Part shown: positions 32,690-45,142 of the stretch, piece after piece | Position numbering within the stretch: the first letter of the stretch is position 1 | How the letters are laid out: every line of letters begins with the position of its first letter | Program-made: the position numbers and the translations under genes | The notes under the pieces: generated by a model | Seen by the model: only the letters and a program-made list of their open reading frames with translations | What the model was told of the DNA's origin: nothing | The model's database searches: none | Assembly: GCF_000213175.1 (NCBI RefSeq) | Contig: NW_009799101.1 | Location: 2,935,630-2,999,629, forward strand | Source of the DNA: Neurospora tetrasperma FGSC 2508 | Taxonomy: Eukaryota; Ascomycota; Sordariomycetes; Sordariales; Sordariaceae | Length of the DNA: 64,000 nt | Direction of reading: 5' to 3'

Positions 32690-35351
32690 TCACACTGGAA
32701 CCTTCACCTCCAAGTCCCTCAGCCCGCCTACATCCGCATACTGTGCCCAGGGGTCGCTGCTCGTCTCATGCATAGGCATGGTACAATTGGCCTTATTGTC
32801 ACCCCTTCCAGCAATGTCGAGAGAGGTTGCTGACTGAGTTTTCCGGATTCTCAGAGGATCAGGGTGGCACTCACTCGGTCTCCGTCGACTGCTTCTGCGA
32901 GGGAGCGGAGGTGCCAGATCGTTGCTTTCTAGGGTCATACCGCGCATCAGTTCTTCTCCAGTTACCAGGGCTTTTGGTGATGTTGGTGAGCTGCAGAAGC
33001 TCGGCGCTGTCGAAGACGCAGAAACAGCCGTCTCCCTGCTTGTCGTACTAGATCCGGTGGTGTTATTGGATGACGTAGATGCGGTCGATGGTGAGCGGAG
33101 CGTAATACCTTGCGTCCTGATACCCTGTTCTGGGATTTGGGTATTGGATGCCTTCGTGACGTCGGCAAGGGACTGAGGCGGTTTGTTGTCTATGGTTGGC
33201 TCGCTATGGCCAGGGTGGACATCGTTGGTACCATTCCCATATCCTTGAATTACAATCTCGTGGTATGAAGCACGCCTGCTGCGGCTGGGTGAAGTGGACT
33301 CTTTCTCTGCTGGTCGGTTCCCAGTGAACGCATTGAGAGAATGACTGATACTCTTGGTGAGACTGTGAACTCGGGTTGGAACAACGGGCGGGGACGTCGT
33401 TCTGGGGTCAGTTGCGATCCTACTAGGCGTCCTATCATGTATCAACGCGAAGTGGTCAATATCCGGTCTGATCTTCCTGTCTTCGCCGTAGGTAAACACC
33501 GCCGGAAATGATGACAGAATGAGTGGTGTGGGAAGTGAGAAGTTTGGCAGCGACTTGAAAGATGCATGGCCATTTTGTCTTGTTCCCTTTGAGATTCGAG
33601 TGCTGAAGCTTGACTCATAGTCGTCCGCATCCCAAGGCGGTAAATTTTCGGTACTGACGGCCATGTTGTAGTATGTATTTCCGACGTTCTGGCATTCCAG
33701 AGGAGCCTGTGTGCAGGCTCGTAGTACTTGATAGATTGCATAGACGAGAATCCATCGAACTTTCCGCGCGTCAACTTGGGAAATCTTCTCTTGTCTATCG
33801 ATCTTAAGAGGTGAGAACACGCAGTCTTCTTCGTATCTTTGATAAGCAATGACAAGTGGATTCCTGTAGATGGTGGCTTTGCTTCTGTTAGATGCTTTCG
33901 CCAGTGCTGCATGTGCAACTACCCGTTGGTCTGGCTTTAGTTTGTCGGATTTATGCAGCCAGGAGGTTCTTCGAGACGCGCTGGTGGTAGGTAATTCCGG
34001 CAGTAAAGGCAGGGGGTGGGGAAGCGGAGAGTACCTATTCCGTACGTCAAAGCCATGGACACACTGGAGAGTACACAGTCCCCCTTGAGCAGAGGCTGGT
34101 ATGCTTTCTGACGGGGTATATGTGTTATCCACCAAGAGTTCGTACAAAGCTTCGATGTCATCTCGCATCGTTCGATATATTGCGGGAGGGAATATCAAGT
34201 ACCGTTGGTCGATTGATGTTGGCGGGTAGTATCCGATCTTGGTAGCGAAAAAAGCGTGGAGGAAGGTTCGGAAACGCTCAAGATGAGACCGTCCGCCGAC
34301 CGTCAGACCTAGATGAGCCTGGGATAAATCCTCATCCAGGAAGTTTTGCAACATCAACGTAGCCTGTCCAAGTTTCTCATCCATTTCGGCTTTTGCCTGA
34401 CGAAGAAGCCTTCGAGTTGCAGAAGTGATAACCTAGCTAACTAGTTAGCTCAAGACTAGACGACGCTGAAGTAGTTGTGAGGAACGCTTGCCTGGTATTC
34501 GGGGACAACGTATAGCTCTTCAAACATTCCGGTACAGTGGGTGAATGCCTCAATGTAGAGCCTGCGATCTTGACAATACTCCGCAAATTGAAGCATGCCT
34601 AAGGCATGTGCTGGTTGATTACACATTTCCAGATAACCTTCTTCGTCGGCGTAGCTCAACAGGTCGTCCGCATTGTTGACCCCAAGACATCGGAGCTCAG
34701 TCATTGTGTGTAAAAGACGAATGAGGGTTGCTCCAAGATGTTCCCCCACCATCGATCTCCGAAAAATCCAGGCAAAGAAATTGCGAATATCCAGGTAATG
34801 ACGAATGACCTCTGCTTCGGTTGCCGTAGGTGGAGCAGAAATGTAGAGCTCGATTTCGCTGGCTTTGATGTCTACTGTTTCTGGGATATCTTGTCTGATA
34901 CATCTTGCGACCAGGGGTTGACATTGAGTTGCAAGCAAGGTGTCGAAGGGCACTTTGAACGAAGGGCTCCGACTCGACTGGCCACGGCCATATAGATATA
35001 CTGAGCAATTACCCTTGCGATGCCATAGCTCCGGGTCCTGGCTATAAGTTAGCCTTGTTATCTCTCGTCGACTTGACATTCTCCGCTCAGGCATACTCTT
35101 TTCCATAAGCAGTCCCACGGTTGGGAAGTCCTAGAGGCACCGTCCCACCGTTTAAAATCCGGAACTCTTGCTCGCCGTCTGTCGTTGAGACTGCCAAACC
35201 TAATGCTCTTCCCATTTTGCGGCTGGGAGCGAGCCTGGTGAAATCGTCCTCCGTCCGACCAGGATCTTGGTATGCCACATTGTGCCATGGTAGACCCGCG
35301 CGTATCGTTTCGAGCTGGTGTGAAGACCGGAGTCGAAGATCTGGCTGACAT
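32690..35351 (-). CDS. DUF8004-type fungal protein
   Basis: Three exons on minus, 35351-35097, 35037-34492 and 34432-32690, encode 847 residues. The second intron starts with GC (CAG|GCAAGC) and ends TAG. The splice restores EYQ-VITSATRRLLRQAKAEMD, which fits the family, so a GC-AG intron is inferred. The N-terminal part has FKRWDGASRTSQPWDCL and GNCSVYLYGRGQSSRSPSF. The core has IELYISAPP, RNFFAWIFRRSMVGEHLGA, YADEEGYLEM, PAHALGMLQFAEYC and RFRTFLHAFFATKIGYYPP. A middle segment reads VDARKVRWILVYAIYQVLR. The C-terminal ~280 residues are Ser/Thr/Pro-rich and probably disordered. The YGRGQ to GEHLG region looks BTB-like in helical pattern, but that is only an impression. The family is conserved in Pezizomycotina without known function. 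Confidence 0.85.
34433..34491 (-). other. GC-AG intron with 16-base palindrome
   Basis: On minus the intron begins GCAAGC after CAG and ends TAG, 59 bases long. It contains the perfect palindrome AGCTAACTAGTTAGCT (34435-34450), which includes a CTAAC branch-site match close to the acceptor. No GT donor gives a continuous frame here. Confidence 0.7.
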
Positions 35352-37194
35352 ACACGTTCGCCTTTTCCCTCTTACACTGGTGGAGAGTTGTCGTGGGAGG
35401 CCAGGGAGTCCGCCTGCTTAAGTCATCGCGGGGAGACCCAGGTAACCCCAGCCGTCAAGACCAGAGACAATGCACGTCTGCCGAAGTACAAAGTGCATGT
35501 TGTGTTCCACAGCCTCGACCTTGGTTGATGGACTCAGACGGGATGCACAACAGCCTAACCCGAGGCCTTGGCTCGACGTCAATAGGCTTTACGTACGGCT
35601 TGTGTGGCAAACTTGGGCTCAATGGGCCGATCACCTTTGTGATTAGCATGACGGACTGCTGGCAAAGGAGGAAAGAGATGAGGCGTCTTCCGGCTGTGCA
35701 ACGGCTCGAAGAGGCAGTCGACGTATGCACTCTTCCCCGTCCAGACGAACCAGATACCCTTCCCTTTGCATATTCAGCTCTCCTCTTGGGAGCGCATGCG
35801 GCTGACCAACACCCAGAACTACCTGTCTCTGGCCCGTGTCATGGCCACTCGGCCTTTCTGGAGCCGCATCCAGACTCAGGACCCAGAGCTGAGGATTGGG
35901 TGATAGAGGAGGGGCTGATAGTGACATGTACACAGTAGTGAGGAAGATGACAGGGCTGCGTCAATGAAAGCAATGTGGTGCCAATCAAGACCAGGTCGGG
36001 AGTCGGCGTGGGGAGGTCCACGGAATGGTCGAGTTGGATGACGGAGGAGTATTGGCTATTGCAAAGCTGATCGCCTTCTTTTGGCGCCGTATCACGCCAG
36101 TCACTATAGACGCCACAAGCCATGATGCAGATGATGGGATGTCGTGGATCCTGCCACCGGTGCCTCTTTTGTCTTGGTTTTTCTCGCCTTTTGGCGGGTT
36201 TTAGTCCAGCTTATCAATCTCTTGGGGTGGCATCCCGCCGTCTGGGTCGTGTCTCGGATACCGGATGATAGACGACGCCGACAGGACGGGGAGACAGGAA
36301 GTTCGAGAGCAGCAGAAAGCCATTTTTGGCAATGGAGGCGGCTCCTTGTTCAAGGTGGACAGCGCGGGCAGCAGAGAAGGAGGTCAGCGTTTGGAAGAGT
36401 TACAGGATACAAATGGACAGGTAATGATACGGCCAGAAGAAGCGCATGGATCATTGATAAGTTGAAGGTGTCCAGTCGTGGTCTCAAGGTGCTTCTGCAA
36501 AGTGTCACTGTTTTGTGATGAGGAAAGAGATGATTGATAGACTCGAAAGTTGAAAGAGGCCCGGGAAGTGGAATGTGAAAGAAAGAGGACAGCAGTTGGG
36601 AGCTCAAGGGGCATGGACATTCTCTCGTTACGGTGGGGGTTAGGGATATGTGTGTAATCGCATATTCTCCCCCGCAATGGGGGAACTGCTGCCTTCTGCC
36701 GTGTGCCCTAAAGCTGCCCACTGGACCTCAACTTTCGGGCGTTATCTCCAGGAGCAAGGGTACTCCAGGTCCAAACGCGTCAGGCGCGTCAAGAGAAGCT
36801 CCAAGTCCCCTCCGGCCTCCATCTCTCCCGCCACACCATCGGACATCCTTCCCTCCCTCCCGCTCCCCCCTCCCCCACCTTACCCGCGCTGCCGTCCCAC
36901 TCCTTCTTCGACGATGGACATCGATTGAAGCATCCGGACTGGACTGGACTGGCGCACACGAACAACTCAGGCCCCCCTCCCCAGCCGAACCCACGAGACT
37001 CTGCATGCATGTTTGGAAACAACAGACTCCCCGCTTTCCACCCAGGCCTCACCCAAAGCCGAATCAGAGACACCACTACCGGCAGTGGCTTGTGGTTCCC
37101 CGGGCTACGATCACCACCACTACCCTCCGAATCCGATCCCGCCAATGACCAGCTACCGCTACCAATAACACAAGAGGACCTCTACGACACTCCC
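35352..37194. other. Divergent intergenic region
   Basis: This is the shared upstream region of the DUF8004-type gene (-) and the dynactin p62 gene (+). Several overlapping frames exist on both strands without ATG starts or recognisable domains. The last 500 bases are C-rich, as in a long 5' leader. Confidence 0.45.
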
Positions 37195-39164
37195 ATGGCG
37201 CCCTTCAATCCTTACACCTATATCCGGTGTCCCTGCTCAGAGCTCAACCCCTACACCAAGAGGACCCCCGACGTCACCGCCCAAGGCCTGTCTCGCGCCG
37301 CTCAGGATGACGACGACCATACCTTTGACCCTCGTGCTGCCCGGTCCAACTACAGCCTCTATCCGCTAGAGTATCTCTCCTTCTGTGAGGACTGCCACCA
37401 GATCCGCTGTCCACGATGTGTAGCCGAGGAGATCGTTTGCTACTACTGCCCCAACTGTCTGTTTGAGGTGCCGAGTAGCAACATTAGGAGCGAGGGGAGC
37501 AGGTCAGTGATGCCACGTCGTCTACCTACTTCCTCACACTTGACTAACATGGAACTTCTCCCCTCAGATGTACCCGAAGCTGCTTCCAGTGCCCAATATG
37601 CACCGGGCCCCTCGCTGTGAACCACGTCGAGACACCACCAGACCCAAACCAGCTGCTTAGTCCAGATCATGCCTCTTCTTCCCACTCGGGCTCCTACATC
37701 TTGTCATGCTCTTACTGCAACTGGAGCTCTACCGAAATAGGCATCAAGTTCGACAAGCCGAACAGCATCCACATGCAACTGGCCAAGCTACGAAACGGCG
37801 GCGAGACGAGGTTGACAGCGAAAGAGCGCAAGGAGCGACGGAAGGAACAGGCCTCCCAAGGCGCCGGCGGTGGCAGCAGCACCGGCCAGGGAGAAGAAGA
37901 CCTAGACACTCTCCTGGACATGGAAACCCAGTTCGCCAACCTCAAGTCCTTCTATCAGAACCAGCTCTCCGACGCCAATGGTACCGGCAAAGTAGGCGGC
38001 GACCCCTCCGCCGCCCTGGGCAACCTAGGCTTCGACGCGCCTGCCTCTCTCTCCCGCATCATGTCGCTCTACACCGGCTCCTCCTCGCTGCACGACAAGA
38101 AATCCAAGTCGCGACCGGGCACCATGCGCGAAGCACTTGCTCCCTCCGAAGGTCTGCAACTAGCCTCGCTCGATGAATCTAGCGCCATCACCGCCCTCCA
38201 AGACTTTGAATCCACCACCGGCCTCGATGCCTACTCCTCTACAGCCTCCACCACCCAACTCCAGTCTCAAGCCCCTTATCTCGGCGCCTCGCCCCTCCAC
38301 GGTCTCACGCGCTTCACCTCGTCGCTGCGTCCGATTCCCTACCTCCTGCGTACCAAGCGTTCCAAGCGCTGCCCGCAGTGCCGCCACATCATCAGCAAGC
38401 CCGAGAGCAAAGTGACCACGACGCGCTTCCGCATTCGTCTGATAGCGGGTAACTACATTCCAACCATCACCATCAAGCAGCTGATCATCCCCGGCCTGAC
38501 CCCGCCACCGATGCCGAACCTACCACCGGATACCATCGAGCCTTTGAAGCCGGCCCAGTTCGTGTTAACCTTCAAGAACCCCATTTTCGAATCCGTGCGA
38601 GTTACCTTGGCCACACCAGCCACCACCCCCGGCAGGTTCCCTGCCAAAGTCACTATCCTCTGTCCGCAATTCGAAATAGACTCCAACACGGACGTCTGGG
38701 AGGAAGCGCTTAAAGATAACAACGCCACATCCTCCTCTTCTCAATCTCAAAACCTCTCCAGCTCCACAGGGCCCGAAGGTTCAGGCCCAGGTGGTCGTAA
38801 ACGCGCAGGCACGTTACGGCCGGGCACGGCGGGGGGCGCAAGTCTGGCCGGGGAGGAATTGGGACCGGAAGTAGGCAAAGTGTGGGAGAGGGGAAGGAAC
38901 TGGACGAGTATTGTGATTGAGGTGATACCCGCCAGTTTGGTGCAGACGGCCAAGAGGGATGGAAGGGGACCCATCAAGGAGGATGAAGATGTGCTGGAGA
39001 TACCCATGTTTGTGAGGATCGAGTGGGAGGCGGAGGCACCCGAGGATGAGATCATGCCTGGGTTGAGTAGCGCAAAGGGAGGAAATAAGGATGGTGGGAA
39101 GGAGAAGAGAGAGTTGGCGTATTGGTGTGTGCTGGGGTTGGGAAGGGTTGCGAGGACGTTGTGA
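37195..39164 (+). CDS. ro-2: Dynactin subunit p62 (dynactin 4 family)
   Basis: Two exons, 37195-37502 and 37568-39164, encode 634 residues. The start MAPFNPYTYIRCPCSE is at an ATG with CCCATGG context. The frame is open further upstream but is not conserved-looking. The N-terminal zinc-binding region has paired Cys motifs: CPCS, CEDCHQIRCPRC, CYYCPNC, CFQCPIC across the intron, and CSYCNWSS. Next comes the conserved IGIKFDKP and a linker with LARLRNGGE-type basic residues. The middle has LLRTKRSKRCPQCRHIISKPE followed by FRIRLIAGNYIP. The C-terminal half is beta-rich and ends near WCVLGLGRV. p62 is part of the pointed-end complex of dynactin, with p25, p27 and Arp11, and supports dynein-driven nuclear and vesicle transport. 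The Neurospora orthologue is the ropy gene ro-2. Confidence 0.9.
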
Positions 39165-39628
39165 GACGGTGTCTGTGAGCGGTCATGATAAAATGAGTTT
39201 TATTGGATTCGGGGGGTTAGAGTCAAGGAATGATGTTTACGATTGAGGGCACGGTTCAAGGGTGTCATATGTATGACGGCGTTTAAAATCATGCAACGAC
39301 CATAGAAATTGCAGGACAAACACATAAGGCGAGGGACACACGCGACGAGCACATGATCGCAAATATGGACAAGATGTATCCCACAATCCATAACGCAGTA
39401 GTATTTGAATGTTGGCATTGATAGTGCACAACACAAGGGATAACAGGTAGTAGGGGAAAACCCATGCCTGCCCTTTTTCCAGAGACAAGCTAGCTAGACG
39501 CCGTTCCTTTTGTACTGCCATGCATGCATTGCAAGAGAACCGAACCCGAATATCATCTGAGCCCTAACCCAATAATCACCCTTGGAGTGCTCCAGCCCAG
39601 ACACTCAAACGCCCATTGCGTCCACCGT
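39165..39628. other. Convergent intergenic region
   Basis: This lies between the 3' ends of dynactin p62 (+) and eS7 (-). No gene is seen. Confidence 0.5.
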
Positions 39629-40707
39629 TTAGAACTCAGCGGAGACGAGGGGGAACTCGAAGAGGACGTTCTTGCCGGTGAGGCGGCGGTAGACGGCGGA
39701 GTAGGTGTCGAGGCGGTAGTCGACGGAGCCGCGCTCCTTCTCGTCAAGGATAACCTTGAGGGTCTTGGAGCCGTCCTCCTTGACACGGAGACGCTTGCCA
39801 ACGATCTCGACGGGGTAGACGAGGTCGGTGAGGATGGCGTCGTGGACGGCAGTGAGGGTGCGCGAACGGGGACGCTTCTGCTTGAGGGTGTTGCGGGAGC
39901 GGCTGGAGCGCTTGGGGCGGGGGAGGATACGGCGAGAAGCGACAATCAGGACGTGGCGGTCAGAGAACTTCTTCTCGAGCTCACGGGTGAGACTGAAGGG
40001 GGGGGGCAAGTTAGTATCACTGCAAGGTTTGATATAAAGAGATTGAAACTTACCGCTGCTGGACGCGGTGGAAGCCCTGCAGGGAAGGGACGGGGACAAA
40101 GATGACAATAGCCTTCTTGCCGTGGCCAACCTCGATCTATTCCAGACCAAAAGTCAGCATGCGAGCTCCAGGATGACCATGGGGATATCAATCCTTGGAC
40201 CGCTCCCGTCCTATTCCGCGGCGCGCTGTATGGTATTTCTGATGTGTATATGGTCTCTGGGCGCGAGCAAGCAACAGACACACGCCTGCAAGTGCCCATG
40301 GTGATTTTGTGTCCATTCTTTTCAGGATTCAATCATCATGCACCCTCTGGGCACCGCTGCTGCTTGTGCCTGGCTGCCCGCCCCTTTCCAATATTCTCAT
40401 ATCATATTTCCCAGAAGCGACTTTTCGGCTCGAGGCGAAAAACGTGGTGTGTCTTTCTGGCTCTCGTGGTGTGCGCCGACGCCGGAACAGGAACTCGGAG
40501 AGTCTTCGGTTTTTTGTTTTTTTTCGCGGTGTCGAGATTTCATACCTCGCGGGCAGAGACGAACTGCAGAGGGCGGAGGGCAGCCTTGAGGTCGGCAGTG
40601 TTGGACTCAAGGTCGTAGAGGGCGCCAGCGACGGCGGTCTCAAGCTCAGAAGGGTTCTGGCGAGAGGGGCTGTTGGCCGCGATCTTGTTGAGCTGAGGGG
40701 CAGACAT
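39629..40707 (-). CDS. RPS7: 40S ribosomal protein eS7
   Basis: Three exons on minus, 40707-40546, 40136-40054 and 39992-39629, encode 202 residues, the usual eS7 length. The start is [16 protein letters not shown]. The family signatures [46 protein letters not shown] and [20 protein letters not shown] are present, and the protein ends [12 protein letters not shown]. eS7 is in the small-subunit body and is needed for 18S rRNA maturation. The first intron is long (409 bases) for this window, as is common for ribosomal protein genes. It could carry regulatory or small RNA sequence, but I see no snoRNA boxes. Confidence 0.97.
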
Positions 40708-41232
40708 TTTGGCGATTGTCGATATCGGGTCGATTGGTCGGTCGTCGTCGATTGCAAGAGTCTCAAGGCGGCCGTCGTGATGGACTGCGGGTAAGAAAAG
40801 TTGGATGGGTCCCAAGTTGCGGAGACACGCCAAGACTTAGGGCTCGTAAGCCCTCTCTCTGCTTATCGGTTGGTGAGGTGAGTGGTTAGCAGATAAGGAG
40901 TGCCCGGGCCATCAGGTCATTCCATTTCGCTGGCTCGAACGAAACAGGCAGGCGGTGTCAATTCTCAGATGGGCAGAATAAGGTATCCATCTACTGCATA
41001 GTATTTCTTGGACCCCTCAGCAATTGAATGGCCCAAGCTCCAATCCGCACGCTTCGGGCTAAAGACAGAGCGAGGTGAATTGGGTGATTGCACCAAAACC
41101 ACAGACAAGGTTCATGGCTGCGTCCCGTCAGTCAGTCATCAGCGCAACCTCCTCCTCCAACGCGCCCCAACACACGCGGCCAACAACAACTTGACGGCGT
41201 TACGAGCTCACAGTTACTTCCATTGGAAATAA
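40708..41232. promoter_or_regulatory. Divergent promoter region of eS7 and DUF7704-type genes
   Basis: 525 bases separate the two divergent start codons. I see no clear TATA box and no gene. Confidence 0.4.
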
Positions 41233-41757
41233 ATGGCTTCAGACAAACAAGCTCCTGCTGGAGCAACAGTAGCAAATCAACCTCAAGGATCCGCATTCTC
41301 CCTCCCGCTCCTCTACCGCCTCTTCTTCCTCCTCATCGAACCTCTCTCCGCTCTGCTTGGCGCATATTACGCCTACTTCGACAAGAAGGCCTACCTCGAG
41401 CTCACGCATGCCGCCTCGGCTCCTGAGACGATTCCGCTGGGAACGTCCATCGTGCTTTCCCAACTCGCCAACCTGTATCTCTTCTTCGCCATAAACGAAG
41501 CCCTCGTGCTGCGGTCAACCTCGGACATCCACGTCTGGAAGACCGTGCTTTTCTGTCTGTTGATTGGCGACATCGGACATCTCTACACGGTTCGCGAGTT
41601 GGGAATGAACATCTACTGGAGTCCGTCAACGTGGAATGCCATCGATTGGGGCAACATCCCGTTTGTCTACCTTGGCGCATCGATGAGGATTGCCTTCTTG
41701 GCTGATGTGGGCTTGTATAAATCGGGGAAGAGGTTGCAGAAGAAGAGGACGGCTTGA
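41233..41757 (+). CDS. DUF7704-type small fungal membrane protein
   Basis: A single exon of 174 residues starts at an ATG in an A-rich context (AAATAAATGGC). After a polar N-terminus the sequence reads LPLLYRLFFLLIEPLSALLG followed by AYYAYFDKKAYLELT, the signature of this fungal family. Four membrane helices are likely: about 27-48, 75-95 (SQLANLYLFFAINEALVL), 103-122 (TVLFCLLIGDIGHLY) and 141-160 (GNIPFVYLGASMRIAFLA). It ends with a basic KSGKRLQKKRTA tail. Function is unknown. It is a common small membrane protein in Pezizomycotina. Confidence 0.82.
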   Translation: MASDKQAPAGATVANQPQGSAFSLPLLYRLFFLLIEPLSALLGAYYAYFDKKAYLELTHAASAPETIPLGTSIVLSQLANLYLFFAINEALVLRSTSDIHVWKTVLFCLLIGDIGHLYTVRELGMNIYWSPSTWNAIDWGNIPFVYLGASMRIAFLADVGLYKSGKRLQKKRTA

Positions 41758-42585
41758 TTCGGGGGGTGATAGGAATTATGGCTAGATAAAAGGCGTGATA
41801 GCAGATTGAGCGAGTCCAACAAGCGCTTTGGAGACTTTGGATAGCAACAGAAGCGGATCGACATACATCTGCCATGAGCTAACCTTGACCAAGCTTCCAT
41901 GAACTTGGAGAACTCTTCTGCTGTTGAACAGGTGCATCTCTGCAACTTCAATGGTCGTCGAGGTCACCAAAGCCATCGATCAGCAAGCACAATGCGACGA
42001 GTTGATTCGTGGATAAATAGAGTTACACCCTGAGCCCCTTTGGCCTTAGCTTCCTCTCTCCGTGGGGCTATCACTCAACCCCCAATGAACCCTTTCCTCA
42101 GAAAACGAGACTTATACCCGTATCTATCGCGGGGCATGGCGGGGGGAGACCCCTCATGATAAAGGTATCTACGATATTCCTCCTTACATCAGATGATTCA
42201 GCTTGTCGCTTTTTCTCCAGGAGTAGGATGGATCCGCCAGAGTGGGTAGGAATCCCGCGATATTTTCCAGAAAATGGGAAAAGCCGCGGGGGGCTTATGT
42301 CACGTCCGGTATGGTACGCTTTTCTAGTGACGGATCTGCCCCCCTTATGGGCAAAAGATTTCCGAAGGGCATGCCCTCCGGCTGAACTGTTATAAGCAGG
42401 CAGTGGGAGAACAGTTTGGCATGCTCGGTAACTTTGTTGCCGTGTGTTGATCATCCGCATGTCCGTGAGTGTATTTATAACTCGGGAACACCCCATTGTG
42501 TAGTCCTCTTGGTCGTGTTTGCTTGTTTCCTTTATACGTCGTCACTTGCTTGTCGTTCTTGCTTCATACGTACACAATCCCCAAC
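41758..42585. other. Intergenic, promoter of alcohol dehydrogenase gene
   Basis: No gene supported. The segment near 42390-42400 (GTTATAAGCAG) is a possible TATA-like element about 190 bases before the ATG at 42586. Confidence 0.4.
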
Positions 42586-43882
42586 ATGTCTGTCCCCGAA
42601 AAGTTCACCGGCTTCCAGGTCAACGGTCCCGAGACCTGGACCGAGTTCCACAAGAACGAGTTCCAACCCAAGCCCTTTGGCGACTACGACGTCGACATCA
42701 AGATCGAGTGCTGTGGTGTTTGCGGTAGTGATGTTCACACCATCAGCGGCGGGTGGGGCGAGCAGAAGTTCCCTCTTGCTGTTGGACATGGTACGGTCCT
42801 TGCCCTACATATGATGCGCCTCTCCGTCAACCAGCTATTGAACCCCAAGACTGACTAATTGACTGACTGACTGACTGACTGGCTTGAAACCCATAGAAAT
42901 CGTCGGAACCGCCCTCCGCGTCGGTCCCAAAGTAACTCTCATCAAGCCCGGGCAGCGTGTCGGCGTCGGCGCCCAGTCCTACTCCTGCCTCGACTGCCGT
43001 CAGTGCAAGAACGACAACGAGACGTACTGTCGCAAGCAACTAGACACTTATGGCGCCGTGTGGCCTGATACCGGCATCGTCAGCCAGGGCGGTTACTCCT
43101 CCCACGTTCGCACCCACGAGCACTGGTTCGTCATCTTTGTCTTCTTTCTTTTTCGTTTCCCTCTCCCTTCCCCTCCCTCTCTTTCCTTTTAAAAGCCCAA
43201 CTAACCCATTTGTGCCCCTTTATATGATAGGGTCTTCCCAATCCCCGACGCCCTCCCCTCCACCGTCGCCGCTCCCATGCTCTGCGCCGGTCTAACCGCC
43301 TACTCCCCTCTAGTCCGCAACGGCTGCGGCCCCGGCAAGAAAGTCGGCATCGTCGGCCTCGGCGGCATCGGCCACCTAGGTCTCTTGTTCGCCAAAGCCC
43401 TCGGCGCAACCGTCTACGTCATCTCGCGCACCCACTCCAAAGAAGCCGACGCCCGCAAAATGGGCGCCGACGGCTTCCTCGCTACTGCCGACCCCAACTG
43501 GAACGAAGAACACATTATGACGTTTGATTTGATCATCAACACGGCCAACAGCTTTGAGGGGTTCGACCTGGATGCGTACTTGAGCTTGTTGGATGTCCAT
43601 GGAAAGTGGGTGAGTGTGGGATTACCTGAAGACGAGGAGGGGATTCGGGTGCGGAACCAGACGTTCTTGAAGAACGGGTGTTTTTTCGGGAGTAGTCATT
43701 TGGGGAGCCGCAGAGAGACGTTGGAGATGCTGCAGCTTGCGGCGGACAAGGGGGTCAGGACGTGGGTGGAGGAGGTGAAGATTAATGAGGAAAACCTAAA
43801 GGAGGTGATGCAGAAGATGAAGGGCGCTGGGGGCAGGTATCGGTTTTGTTTGACAGGGTATGAGGAGGCCTTTGGGGCGTGA
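42586..43882 (+). CDS. Zinc-containing NADP-dependent alcohol dehydrogenase, cinnamyl/ADH6 type
   Basis: Three exons, 42586-42790, 42897-43125 and 43231-43882, encode 361 residues, standard for the medium-chain zinc dehydrogenases. Catalytic zinc ligands are Cys46 (CGVCGSD), His68-Glu69 (VGHE, split by intron 1) and Cys163 (PMLCAGLT). The structural zinc set is Cys99, Cys102, Cys105 and Cys113. The Rossmann motif is GLGGIGHLG (187-195). Residues after the second beta strand (SRTHSKEADARKMGAD) favour NADP(H), as in yeast Adh6/Adh7. These enzymes reduce aliphatic and aromatic aldehydes to alcohols in the cytosol. Intron 1 contains a GACT tetranucleotide run. Exact substrate cannot be read from the sequence. 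Confidence 0.93.
42857..42880 (+). repeat. (GACT)n tetranucleotide run in intron 1 of the dehydrogenase gene
   Basis: About six GACT units, slightly imperfect at the start, lie just before the acceptor. This is read directly. Confidence 0.9.
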
Positions 43883-45142
43883 ATGGTGGGGTCTTTGGGG
43901 GACTGCGGAGTGTAGAATTAGATGAGGCAACTAGGAATGGGAAAGGGTGTAAAAGTCAAAAGAGGATAGATTAAAGATTTTGCGAAGAAAGTACTCGTGA
44001 TCACTATACGTGCTAAATTGTGATATGAATGTTTTTGGTGATGACGTTATGAATTCCTCCAAATCACTTGATTGGGCTTCAGGACACTTGGCTTTTGACG
44101 ATGATTTCGTAAGATTTTGGTTTCAGTGCATGTCATCAGGGAAGAGAAGGGCGTCCGTCGAGACACTGCAAGAGGTTGACTTACTTTCTGGTTAAGAGGT
44201 AGTAATGGTAAGTTGTCACTCACGAACCATTCATTATAACAACAGACGGGTACTAATACCTGTCTAGTAGCTGTGGTCATAAACACGCTCTATCATTGCA
44301 TCTCGCTGAGAATGTGTCTTGTCTAGAAACAGAAAACGCCAGAACCCCTTTCTATGCAATTGTCCACGCAACCCCAAGTCTATAAAACTCCATGCAAACA
44401 AATGTTTACCATATCCAGGAGAGAAGAGGCCAGAAAAGCAAACAAACTCTCCCCGGCAACGGCAATTTAGACAAAGGCCCTAGTGGAGTGCGTGTCGTCC
44501 CAAGACCTGAAGGTGTCGCCACTAACAAAACTCCACGGTTCCACCTTGACCCCTGAGCCAGGGAGAGCCGCGAGACGTTCGCAGTTCGCAAAGCGTTAAA
44601 GCCCTAGAAAAAAAATTAGCGAGAGATTCCCTATAGAGTGGTTGAGAGATGGAGGAGTTGATGCTCACCAAGTAACTATTAACAAGGGGTATATAAGGTA
44701 TGAGTGTGTAGTGTGGTAGTAAAAAGACACCATCTACTATCTAGCAGTTACTGTAAAAAGATGAAGCAAACAACGCCGCGTTCCCAAAGCGATTTGAAAT
44801 GCAACCACCACCCAAATAATTTTTCCGTAAACCAGTCATTCATGCCCATCTTTAAACCTTTTCGTCTTTTTTCCGATTTTTCGCACTGCGCTGCTGCTAC
44901 TGCTGGTGCTGTGCCCAAATGCTGATGTTCATGTCATCAGAAGGGACAGTCTTGAGCGGTAACCAAAGTTGGTGATGTTTTCGTCGAACCGAAGGGTGTG
45001 CTGCTGACCCTGGGTATTGTGACTGGCCTCGAAACCGGTGGCTGTCATAGTAGTCCTCCTCTTAAATTGGATCCATGCCCTTCGCTGCGGGCAACTCCTA
45101 TGCATCGTCATCGTTGTGCTCTTGCCTTCGTTTGTCGATAAT
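43883..45142. other. Convergent intergenic region
   Basis: This lies between the alcohol dehydrogenase (+) and CTP synthase (-) 3' ends. No gene is seen. The minus frame 45726-44929 is a shadow of the CTP synthase gene. Confidence 0.5.

Noticed and set aside
36144-36518. 124-codon plus frame with a hydrophobic start
   Set aside because: It begins at GTG, and the hydrophobic part gives way to Arg/Gln-rich sequence typical of non-coding DNA.
36925-37194. Upstream in-frame extension of dynactin p62
   Set aside because: It starts at TTG, with the next ATG at 37009. The segment is C-rich leader-like, and the conserved protein begins at 37195 with an ATG in good context.
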